DNA of 64,000 nt from Adineta steineri (taxonomy: Eukaryota > Rotifera > Eurotatoria > Adinetida > Adinetidae): contig CAJNOI010000042.1 of assembly GCA_905250115.1 (NCBI GenBank), forward strand, positions 124,001-188,000, written 5' to 3'. This document shows, piece after piece, positions 10,791-22,392 of this stretch (positions are counted from its first letter, which is position 1; every line of letters begins with the position of its first letter). The notes beneath the pieces were generated by a model. The model did not search any database and had not been told where the DNA came from. It saw only the letters and a program-made list of their open reading frames with translations. The translations under genes were made by a program, and so were the position numbers.

Positions 10791-12916
10791 TTATCGACTA
10801 CCACGAGATCTTGATTTTGATCGTGTTCTTGAACGTGATTTTGTTCGTGATCGTCGTTCTTTTGATCGAGCTGGACTATCAGATCCAGAACGTGAACGAC
10901 TATATGAACGTCTTCGATCATTGGATGATCGACTACTTCCTGAACGACTACGACTTCTAAAAAAAAGAAAAGATAATTTTATATAAAAAAAAATAAAATA
11001 TTAACCTGTCAGCACGTTTTGATGAATAACCATTACCCGTTCGTCTAGCACTTCGACTTCGAGTTCGACTACGACTACGTGAACTTGATCTATAAAATAA
11101 TTTATTTTTCAAAGTTAAGAACAATATTAAATAATGTATAAATTGTACCTTATCCTAATCATCTCAATTTTAATCATTACAATGATATTATAAAAGTTAT
11201 TACTTACTATTATCTATCGATAAATAAACATCTTCAAATTCTATCTTAGCTTTATTTACTGATTAACAACTCATTGGACAGTTCACTATAGAAAAAACAA
11301 TAAACCGAAACGAAAAGAATCTGATTAATTGTATTCGAATAAATTCTCTCATAGAAATACTCGTTCAAAGTTTATAAAAATTTGAAAGCAGACTGCTTAA
11401 CTTAGTCAATGAGAAATCTTCCATTAGACTAATTATTTAGTGTGTCAAATATAGTGATAAAAACTAAATCGAAACAAGTCATTGTCAATACTTATTCTAT
11501 AAAGAACTCATTGATTTCTATGAATCATAAATAGTTTCATAAGAACTAGAAATTCTGTTTCCATTTCATACAATTGTTCCTTTAGGTGTCACCTATGAAT
11601 TGTAAAAAATGGGGACATACAATATGAAAATAGCTTAAACTTTAAAACCTATTCGTACAGAGTATCTCGATATGTGTTCCCATTTAATAAAACTAGAAGT
11701 ATTGATTTTAACTTTAAAATGAAAAACGTTTTTTCTTATGAAAATAAAAATTCGATAATTAACTGATAAGATGACAATATATTTTGTTTACGATTATTCA
11801 TCGTATACACACCTTTGAAATTGATATATATTTGCATGAAAGAAATGTAATGAATAAATCGAGAATTTTTGTTTGTATTCAGTTGTTTCGTATGAATATC
11901 TGATATTCTGACTCCCAACCCAAAGAAGAATTCCATCGATATTACATTTATCGATACCATGAAGATTATTCTTTTTTCGATCTAGTCATATGAATCGCTC
12001 GCTCGTATTAATCTCTGTTCATCAATGAACTAAAAACAGATATACTTGGTTTGATTGGTTTTTGTCTTCGTTTCTTTTATGAAATCAATATCTTATCTCA
12101 TTTAAAAATATTGATAAAAGAATCTTCAAAACATACCTCATACGACGTTGACGTCTTAAACGAATTTCACAATCATATGCATAATGACCACGATCTATAA
12201 ATGAAATTATTCAAAAAATGAAAGAAATTTCGATTTCAATGAACAAACCTCCACATTCATAACAAACATCATGTGGACTAAAAGGTTTTCGTGAACGAGG
12301 TGATCCACTACGAGAACGACGTCGAGCTCGACCACTACTACTGCCACCGCCACCACCACCACCACCACTACCACCACCACCACCGCCGCGTCCGCCGCCG
12401 TCGCCACCGCCACGATTTGATCGACCACGACCATGAGAAAATTCAACACGAACACGTGAACCACATATCATTCTAAAAATGAAAAAAAAGTCAATGATAA
12501 ATTATTTTTCAAACTATTTAATTGAATATTTCTTACTTTCCATCAAGTGCTTTAACAGCATCAGCTGCATCACGCTGATCTTCAAAATCAATAAAACCTA
12601 TAACAAAAATAATCGTCTTATGTAATTTAATATTTGTTTTGTTTTTATTTACCATAACCCCACGGACTTCGTGAAAGCCTATTTTTTATAAAATAAAATA
12701 AAATAAAATATTTAAAACAAAAATTAAAATTTTCTTTTTTTACCAAACATTACGTAATTTTCCGTAATAACTAAATGTTTTTTCAACTTCTTCTTTTGTT
12801 GCATCACGTGATAAATCTCCCAAAAATACCTAAATATTTAATTTCAAAATTATTCAATATTAATTATTTGAAAAATATCTTACCGTAATGGCATCATCTT
12901 GTCCTCCTCGTGACAT
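10791..12916 (-). CDS. SRSF7: SRSF7-like serine/arginine-rich splicing factor
   Basis: Eight exons (12884-12916, 12744-12829, 12653-12678, 12537-12597, 12249-12472, 12137-12194, 11006-11089, 10791-10956) give 245 residues; human SRSF7 is 238. An RRM begins at VFLGDLSRDATKEEVEKTF (RNP2 VFLGDL). Its RNP1 region is GYGFIDFED and it ends GKMICGSRVRVEFSHG. A glycine-rich insert follows, then a CCHC zinc knuckle CYECGDRGHYAYDC, the hallmark of SRSF7, and an RS domain (SRSRSRTRSRSAR, RSRTKSRSRTRSKSRSR). It binds pre-mRNA in the nucleus and promotes exon inclusion and mRNA export. The intron inside the RS region (11090-12136) is 1,047 bp, whereas the others are about 45-75 bp. The gene lies 77 bp downstream of TMEM218 on the same strand. 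Confidence 0.93.
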
Positions 12917-12993
12917 TTTTTGATGTCTTGTTTTAGAAGATCTGTTCTTTTTTTATTTTAATCTAAAATTTTATTTGAAATATTTAAAAATTC

Positions 12994-13338
12994 TTATCTG
13001 ACAAAACGTTTTCGAATTGGTTGGGCAAATATTGGAGGGAGAACTTCATGTATAAAAATCAATACAAGACCAACAAGAAATGTAACACAAAGAAATGTTA
13101 AAATAAGTATACGAGCAAGACCAGCATAACTATTTAATGTTGTTTTCGATTCCAGTGATTGATTACTATCTTCACGTGGTAATAATGTTAAAACGAGTGT
13201 CATGATAATTGCTATAACTAATGCAACTAAACCAATAAATCGAATAGGTGATTGAACAAATGTAAATAATGTTAATAGAGCTAAAGTTATAACCCATACG
13301 ATAATTAAAATAATTACACCTGTTCCTAAATCAGCCAT
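12994..13338 (-). CDS. TMEM218: TMEM218-like ciliary transition-zone membrane protein
   Basis: An intronless 114-residue protein; human TMEM218 is 115. It has three hydrophobic segments: about residues 5-27 (GVIILIIVWVITLALLTLF), 33-52 (FIGLVALVIAIIMTLVLTLL) and 75-97. The end HEVLPPIFAQPIRKRF matches the conserved TMEM218 ending (IHxVLxPIxAxP). TMEM218 acts at the ciliary transition zone in the family. The central LLPRED motif and the spacing of helices also fit. Its stop codon is only 77 bp from the start codon of the downstream SRSF7-like gene. Confidence 0.85.
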   Translation of the reverse strand: MADLGTGVIILIIVWVITLALLTLFTFVQSPIRFIGLVALVIAIIMTLVLTLLPREDSNQSLESKTTLNSYAGLARILILTFLCVTFLVGLVLIFIHEVLPPIFAQPIRKRFVR

Positions 13339-16300
13339 TATTGAAGTTCTTTTTAGATGGACGAATAAAAAATGATTGCCTTTGTCTTTCCCGATTTTCT
13401 ATGAATCCACCATTGTTATGATGACCTCCATTTGTAACTAAGGATCGAAAATTTCTTTTATTCGTTTATTTCATAGAAAAATATTCAAGTTTATAACAAG
13501 ATTAAATAAATAAAAAAATATTTTTAATGAAGTATTAATACTGTTGCTAGGAATAACTCATATATAAAACTGAGAATTTAAGCGACATCTATAGGATACC
13601 ATTCAATTTCAATATTTATCGAACAGGAACTATACTTGACGAATTATTTTAGTGCTTAAATTCAAACTTTAAATTAGAATTCGGAATTGATCTTTTGCAT
13701 AAAGAATTTTAGTTATAAGTTAAGTCCAGTACGTAGCAGAATGGAATAGAAAGAATGTGTGATTTTTAAACCCAAAATTTGTTAACAATTAGCATACATT
13801 TTTCTTTCGCCCATGTTTAGAATTATTTATTCGAAGATAAAACATCATTAACAAGAGAACATGATTTTTTTCCTTTACAATTTGTTTGCTTTTAAGTTTT
13901 GTCGCCTTTGGAATTTATAAAAAGAAATAAACAAGTCTAGATTTATTTTTGTAAAAGAAAAATTTTCATCGAATAAAATTATTTTCTTTGCCAAAACATA
14001 AAGTTTCAATCGGTAATTAATTATACTGAGAAGCTGTGATAATAAGTGAATATGGTTTACTTAATAATCGACAATTATCTATTATTAGTTATTCATTTTT
14101 TATAGAAACCATGAAGATTTTCAAGTGATATAGTTCAGATGCATCGCTAATAAATAAAAGTCATCGTGATTAACTTTCGATTCGTCATATAAACAGTCAA
14201 TTGACAGTCCGAACAAAAAAATACATCTCATCTTTATAACAATAAAAGTTAAGGCAATGTATTTTATTTCTATGAAAATTTCATCAAAAACATCTATGTG
14301 TATTACTTTTCTCAATCGTAGAATATTTTCACAACATCCATCAATACTAAATTATTCTCTTTCTATATGCTATTAATTAAAGTATGTGAAATGCATCAAG
14401 AAGAAAACTATGCAATAAATAAATAATAAGTTTTTAGAAAATTTTTGTTAGATGACATCAAAGGACAAATATTTTTAGAAAAATCTTTTATTTGGTAGAA
14501 AGTGTATGAGTAAAAATCTGAACTCTGGAAAGAATCGTTTATCTGAATAATATTAATCTATGACTTTTTTCGATTTCTGCTCTATAGATGTTTATTAATT
14601 AATTAATCAAATGGAAAATTCATCGATCTAGAAAATTTTGAGTACATGCTAATTATACATCATTGCTTCATTTAATAATTATATTCTGATCTATTTAGTC
14701 CATGAAGCCAGAAAAATACTTTTTTTTCTTTTTAGAATTGCGATTTAATATAAAATCTTCTATTTCAATTTCCTTTTAGTCATGCATTCATTACCATCAA
14801 TTATATCTTTAGAAAAAAGATATTTTTCATTGGAACTATAGAAAAATTTTAATGTTTCCTATATATGATCGAAGATGATAATTCACATTCTGTTCTATTC
14901 AATAAAAAAAATAGAATTATATTTGCGTGTGAAATATTGTTGAAGATTTAGGATAATTGACAAGAGTATCTGTTCTTTCGATATTTGTAGCATGCTATGC
15001 GAGGGTAGTTTTTCACATGTAAATGATAAGATCATAACCTATAAAGCACGACAAGTACAATTTTTAGCCGAATTACGTTGTTACATTAAGTCATCGACAT
15101 TTCATACAATGAAAATTCATTAGGACACAAATGGGAGATTGAAAAGGAAATGGCGCATATCCTACTCAATTTCTTATTTTTTTGTCCTCACTGATGTCAT
15201 AAGATGAAAACAGTTCACTAGAGCATAGATACTTTTGTCACCAACAAGAAAATAAATGAACGTCATTTAAATGATTGAGATTTCAAACTTCACAATGTGT
15301 ATAATTTTCGGAATCAACGCTACTAAATACACTAAAAACTCTATTCATCATTATGAAATATGTAGCATCCGAATCTGAGCTCTACTTTACAATAGATATT
15401 GAAGTTCTTAGTACATTCATTATTACTGATTCTGAATATTGTAGTTACAAGTCACTTTTCACTGAAATGGCACTTAATTATTTTCTTATTGAAACTAAAA
15501 AAGCTCATCAATGGAATATAAAATAAGCATGATGATGGAATCATTGAACAAAATCATTAGAATAGTAAATTCTTTCATATTCATATAAGCCAAAATACAA
15601 CATCGAAAACATGTTTCTACATTACATGTCATCTTGTTCGTTATATATATTTATTAATAATATGAAAGATTTTACATACATGTCGCAGGGTTTTTCTGTT
15701 AGTAATATTGAATAAAAACAAGTACAGGAAATATGCTTTTAGTAATACTAGTCCACCGCATCTAGATACATAAAAAAAGTGTCAAAACAATAACATGTTT
15801 TAACCTCTATTATCATAGACGATGTGTATAACATATTATTGGAAAAATCATGTCTCTTTTATTATAAATCAAAGTAACATTTAGTTTCAAATCTATTATC
15901 TAAAAGGATAAGTATTTTAGATTAATTTTACTATGAGTGGGTGTCTCTCTTTATTATTAATAAAATATTTTTTTTCTGTCTTAGATTTTATAAAAAAAAT
16001 CCAATTTAAGTTAATAGATGAGTGAGTATGATCTTCTAAGAACTTTGAATTTAAAAAAAACTAAAGGACGTAAAAAGATAATCTTTTTGTTTTTTTTCCA
16101 ATGATTGTGAAATGATTCTAGGTAGATCAAAATCGGATTAAAAAAAGAAATATATTATTTTTATAATCATAAAATGACCTCAATTTTCATCGAATTTTTT
16201 ATTAAAAAACAATTCTTTTTTTATATTTATATATATTTCTATTTTAATGAGAAAATCTAGACAATGTTATTAACTTCCGTTGTTAAAAGTAGTAAGAGAA

Positions 16301-16815
16301 ATCTTCTATTCTAATTAACTATATTAGCAATATAGATAATTTCTTTATTTGAATAGAACAAAAAAACAAAGTTTGATTAGAATATGATGAAATTTGATTT
16401 CTCGTTAGTTGTATTCTTCTGATGAAAAAAGCTCTTATTAGATTTTAACTTCCGCTCTGCTTTTTCTTCTTCTATATAAATATGGCGTGAAATAATCCTT
16501 TTACTGCATCGCATTAATAGTAGTCATGGAAAAAAGGAAAAAAGGTCAAATGAAAAAATGTTATTGAAGTCGAGAGTAGAGAAATTGCGAATCAATCAAG
16601 CTTATATTCCCTTGTTTAGTCAATAATAAACATGTTTGTAGGTTAACAAAGAAGAAGTAAAAGTATTTCTATGTGATGATGAATACGAAGTGAGAAACGA
16701 GAAGAATAAAAGGGGAAAACTCATCGTCGTTAAACATGATAGGTGCACACTCTCTTCTCTTATTCTCTTTCTCTCTTTTTCTCTTATTTTCTTTTTATTT
16801 ACAATTAAGAACAAC
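13339..16815. other. Large intergenic region upstream of a GPCR gene
   Basis: About 3.5 kb of AT-rich DNA between the divergent TMEM218 and NPY-receptor-like genes. No exon, RNA gene or mobile element could be recognised. The TMEM218 promoter should lie at the left end. Confidence 0.55.
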
Positions 16816-16823
16816 TATATAAA
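16816..16823 (+). promoter_or_regulatory. TATA box of the NPY/NPF-type receptor gene
   Basis: TATATAAA lies 86 bp upstream of the ATG. The region 25-35 bp downstream (CACTTCACTTCAGATA) is a plausible initiation zone. Confidence 0.45.
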
Positions 16824-16908
16824 AAAAAAAGCTTCACTTCACTTCAGATAAGTAGTTAGATTGAATGGAGAAATGATGATAATTTATTATAAAACATTGT
16901 AAAAAACA

Positions 16909-18583
16909 ATGATGACAAGTTTAACGTCAACAGAATCACTATTACCTGACTATGAATCTTTACCAAGATGGTTACTTATACCATTTATAATTATATCAAT
17001 AATTGAAAGTATTATTGGAATTGTTGGAAATATACTTGTTATACTTATTATATTATTTCTCGCCAAATCAAATATTCCTCAAACATCACACAATTGTTTT
17101 ATTGTTAATTTAGCATTAAGTGATTTCGTTTTATGTTTATTTACAATGCCTTTAAATACTTATCGAAGTTTAAATCTTTACATGACATTTCCACCAGCAT
17201 TTTGTAAATTAGCTGATAGTTTTCCAGCTATAAATATATGTGTATCATCATTAACTATTGTTACAATATCAATTTATCGTTATTTAATAGTTTGTTATCC
17301 TCATAAAAGAATAATTGGAACATGTTCAACAATTATTATCATGATCGCAATATGGGTATTAGCTATAGGTGCAGCTAGTCCACTTTTTATTTATTCACGT
17401 TCATCACCAGCTTTTCAAGATGAGTTTTTAATTAACACAATGGTTGAAGCTGATTGTAGTCAATCATCAGATAATTTATGTAAAATAATCCAGACAAAAT
17501 ACTATAAACGTTTACATGTTTGTCATGAATCATGGCCTGACCAAGAAGGTTTACGCCTTTCATATACGATATTTATGCTTTTTCTTCAATTTATTCTTCC
17601 AATTTTTATAATTTGTATTACTTATTATCAAGTTATGGTCAAATTACGAGAACGTAAATAATAATTTTATTCTTTTTTTAGATAGCATTTGTTTTCAATA
17701 ATATCTTAAGTCATAAAACTATTTCATTAATTCAACGTTAAAGTATTAAGTTTTATTCCAAAACAGTAATCTATTTTTCTCTTAGAAGAAAACAACAAAG
17801 TAGAAAATATGACTATTATATTCTTTACGTCAGTATATCAGTTTCATTCTAAATAATAAAACTTCTAATCGGAAATTAATTCTTATTTTCGATCTTATTC
17901 AATAGATAAGACTTTATTATTTATGAGTACAAAATGATATTAAATTCTCGTTCTAAACATAATAAAATTTTGCTTATTTAGGTTTTCGATATCGTTTTCT
18001 AATGAAACGTAATAATATTGCTTCATTACGACATGAAATTCGTCGACAACGTCGAAATACTGTTCTTCTATTACTTATTGTTGCATTATATGCGATCAGT
18101 TGGTTACCATTTAATATTCTATATATTTTATTTACCTATGTTAATCATTTTCGTCCATCAGGTATTTTTCTGAAAACACATTGAAAAAAAAATATCTTTG
18201 TTTTTCTTTTTCTTTCAGATCCAACTCATTCAAAACCAGGAGAAGAACTTAATGAATTATCAAAATATCTTCCATTACGTTTTCTCATCTGTATGATATC
18301 AGCAATATCAAATCCATTTCTTTATAGTTATTTTAATGAAACATTTAAAGATGGTTTAACAAGAATCTGTTGTTTATGTTGTCCAAATCTAAATAGAAGA
18401 TTAAATAAATTTTCATTTAATCAAATTGGTAATTCAACAAAACGAATGAAATTAGAAACGACGAAAACATCAATATTTTTAAATGAAAATCTAAAACATA
18501 ATTTATCAAAATCTCGTTCAAGTCATGATCCATTAATAAGATTAACAACCATAAGTTCTGCTCGTGCTTCAACTAATGTCTAA
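16909..18583 (+). CDS. Neuropeptide Y/F-type receptor (class A GPCR)
   Basis: Three exons (16909-17653, 17982-18161, 18219-18583) encode 429 residues. Seven membrane helices are visible: TM1 with GNILV, TM2 with NLALSDFVLCLFTMPL, TM3 from CKLADSFPAINICVSSLTIVTISIYRY, TM4 IMIAIWVLAIGAASPLFIY, TM5 YTIFMLFLQFILPIFIICITYYQV, TM6 TVLLLLIVALYAISWLPFN, TM7 ending ISNPFLYSYFN. VCHESWP before TM5 and SWLPFN in TM6 are typical of NPY/NPF receptors. An extracellular Cys pair is expected between the start of TM3 and the second loop. The tail has CCLCCP, a likely palmitoylation cluster. The position of the DRY aspartate is tyrosine (YRY), which is unusual. The peptide ligand is inferred from family only. 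Confidence 0.85.
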
Positions 18584-21500
18584 AGTTTTTCAAAGACAAA
18601 AAAGAAAATAAAACAATTGTTAATATGTATAAAATTTAAAGAATATGTCCTCGGAGATTTTTGTTATTATTTTTCATTAAGATCATTGTGATCATTTATT
18701 TATTGTTGTTCTGTTAATTGTATAAAGTTAATAAAATCTATTATTACGAACTGTAAGTTGATATACTTTATCTATCTAGTCTTTCAAGGGACATACTCAT
18801 CCATGCAATAGAAATATATTCTTAAATTCTATGTAGTTACTTAGAATAAATGAATTATTAGAGAAAGAAAAATAATTCTATGACAAGCAAATATATAAGA
18901 GCTCTTAGAGAAATTATTATATCTATTTTTGTATTATTATTATGAAATTATAACGGATCATTAGAAGAAAATATTATAATTAAAATGTCTGAGAATATTT
19001 ATTTTTATAATTTAATAAATATTATAATATATCACGTTTTAAAGCAATTCATGCGCGTATCATCTTGCTTATCTTTTTTTGTATTTCACGTTTTCTTTTT
19101 TTGCTCTTTTAACTGATGCGATTATATAAAAACAATAAACGGATAAAATGGTTAACGTATAAACTCCATAGTCGGAAAATTCCAAAGCAAATATTTCAAT
19201 GATTTTACATTCTTAATCTTTAGAGCATAGTTTATAGAGTACAGAAATATATTTTATTCTTTTAATAATTATTGACAATCATATTTGGTAGCTAGTGATA
19301 TATCCGCAATATGTCGAATTGGGTATGAGTGTGAATATAAGATTCATGACATCGAGTACGCCCCACACTCAACACATTTAACACCTCTTGGTAATATAGA
19401 TTAAATAGTTGTAGTTGTGGCAAATGACATCGTAAAAAAAGAATTTGTTAGCAAAAGTGTGCATTATCGTGTTAAATTGATAGAAAAGATTTATTGTCAA
19501 AAATAAGAAGTTTACTTTGAAAAGTAGTTTTCATCGTTGAATAACTCATATTGTTTACTCTAAAAAGTCTATATTTGTAGAAAAACAAAGAACTACTGTC
19601 AACTTGTTGTCTCTTGTTCGTTGTTGTCAATACTTTTTGCTATAAATTTTTAACGACTTACGTAAACAAACCTCAATTGTCAGAGGTTTTGAAAAAGGCA
19701 GAAATGTATTTTTCAGTATTGAAGTAAGCACTCTAACAAAGCGTATTATTTACTTAAGTCAAAAATATTGTGGTCAAAGCATCACCGTGATGCTTTTGAA
19801 AAAGCCTCATTGTAAAGAGGTAATAAAGACGTTTCTAAGACTGTTGTATACAGCTTTTAAAAAGAAGAATATTTCTCTGATCGACAGCATATGAATTGAT
19901 TGATTATTGGGAACATTCGAAAACCACCAAAGAAAGAGATACAAAACTTTGGAAAGATTCAGTTTCTAACTACTACTAATAACATATTTTACTCGTCAAA
20001 ATACAGTTGACTATCCCATTTTTCCTAGAAAAAACGGAATATTCAACTACAACTCTTTGAAAAGTAGTTAGAGAAATCTTTCCATATATAAATTTCAATG
20101 TTTTTCTTTCAATAGTGAAAGTCGTAGCTCTCTATCTTATTCCTATCGAAATTTATTCAAAAAATACCCATTTGTCTTTTATTGTGAAATGGACACTAAT
20201 ATATTTAATATTGCTAACCCCAAATATCCTATTCATCTTCAAGATGCATCTAGTTTGGATAACTAAAATCTCAAAATACTAGCTATTTTCTTATTGAAGC
20301 TACAAATATTCATGATTTGGTTTATAACTTTTATAGTATCACATCAACCACAACACAAAAAAGTCGTACAATGTCAAAAAAAAGAAGTAGGATACTATAG
20401 GTGTCAGCTGCTTTAAAATGCAGTAAAAATTTCTATGAATAAATAATTAACATATTGAATACTATTCTAATGAAGATTTATTATCGATTCATAAACTATT
20501 GAATGATGAATAAATATTGCTATCTAATAGTTATATTAGTTATCATAAGCTTACTTTTCTAATTCAAAATGTCGCCATTCAATATTATTCTTTATGCATA
20601 TATAATATCAATAAAATTAACCTTCAAAAATTGTTTTTGTTTTTTTTCCAACATTTGAAAGTCGATTAAATATTTTATGTACTTATTATTAATCATGATT
20701 TTCATTTTTTTATACAAAATTTTCAATTGATAATTGTTAATATTTAATATACAGGAAATTTTTTAGAAAACATAACAGGAAAAAACTAATTCTAACTTCT
20801 ATTTAATATATATACTCAAGTATCATTATAAAATAAACTTGACAGAATTTGTGTATATATTTATATTGCAAAACTAACAAAAATATTTTCAATATAATGA
20901 TTACAGTTTATTTTATTATACTAACATTTACTTCTCAAAAATTTTCATATTATTTTTCTTCGTCTTATCAATCATTATTCATGTAGATTTATTAGTTGGG
21001 AATTAAAATAGAAAAGAAAACCTACATATACACAGACAAGGACAGAATAAATTGAATATTAACAATACTATTTAAACATTGATCATAACACACATTATTA
21101 TGTCTTCAATATAAGATTAAAAAAAAATTCTTTCTTTTTTCCTTCTATAGAACGATGATTAAAACCACAATCTGTGTTTTTTTCTTCTAGTATTATTAAA
21201 TATTTGATATATGAATTGAATTTTTCCTTTTTTTTATCTAGTACATATATTATTACACTTTGGAGAAGATTCTATTTCAATTTTCGACACAAACAATTTG
21301 TATATTTCGGAAGCAATTAAAGTTCTATTTTATTCTCTGTATGTGTGTGAGAAGAACGTTAACATGTTTTTCTTTTAAGTTTTACTTTCTTCTTTTTTCA
21401 AATGTCGATAAACAACTTTAACAAGGAATTTTCATGTGTTTTATTAAAAAAAATATATAAGAAGAAAAGAGAACTACTACCGCATATATATATGTGTTAT

Positions 21501-22392
21501 TAAATTGTTGAAGAATGAAGTGAGAGAAATAACAGACTGATGGGAACGAGTTGGTCTATAACAAGATAGAAAAAGAAAGTTGAAAACACCACAACAACAA
21601 CACCACCAAGACTGTGTGAGTTTGACGTGGTAAGATAGGAAAAGGAAAAAAAAAAAGAAAACGACGTGAAATAGAAAAAAAAGGGAGAAAACCCTCGTTC
21701 ATATATGTTGCGTGCTTGTCAATATATTTGAAGAAAAATCTGATCGATTGTGTGTAGTTGTAATTTGAAGGAAAAATGAAGCTGCTTACAATTATTACAT
21801 AATAAACTTTTGAATATACTCATTGTTCCGAACAATAATAGTAAGTTCAATTAAATTTATTTATTTTAACAAAATTTAGTTCCTGTTTTTTCTTTTGAGA
21901 AGAAAAACTGAAAAATAATTTTTATTAAAGTTTGATTTACAAAAAAAAAGAAAAAGATTTGTTCATGGGTTTATTAGATCAATTTGCGGTTTAGGCGAAA
22001 ACGTAACATTTTTTTTAATTCTCTTTCTCTTTTTACATTTTGTTTCTTTCTTTAAGTGTATCGAATTTCACTTTCTCTCTTAAAACTTATGACGATTGTC
22101 AGACATATTGTGAAAGAGGAATTTTAGTTATGATGCTGTTCAAATAACCATTTGTGTGTTTGAAGTTAGTTATTTCGTTTGCATATAAGTATGAGTGAGA
22201 ATCAAACAAATTCCTTGAAGTCATACTCAAAGAAAACGAAATCAAACCATCAATAAAAAAATTTATCGTGTTCAATCGAGTTTTTTTTGTATAGGATAAA
22301 AAAAAAAGCAAAACTTTTCTCATCATCATTATAGATGTTATTACAAGTATGAATTCAAGTGGGAAGATAATTTTCACATTGATTACATAATA
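18584..22392. other. Large intergenic region
   Basis: About 3.8 kb between two genes on the plus strand. The first 150 bp or so is the receptor 3' UTR. Around 19650-19850 there are several small inverted repeats, the clearest being AAAGCATCAC, one base, then GTGATGCTTT at 19776-19796. The last 800 bp is richer in purine runs and includes a possible 5' UTR donor near 21842 for the following gene. No coding exon was recognised. Confidence 0.5.

Noticed and set aside
12207..12476. Valine-rich and histidine-rich frames opposite or alongside the glycine tract
   Set aside because: Shadow frames of the CCACCACCG repeat in the SRSF7-like exon; only the Gly frame joins correctly to RRM and zinc knuckle.
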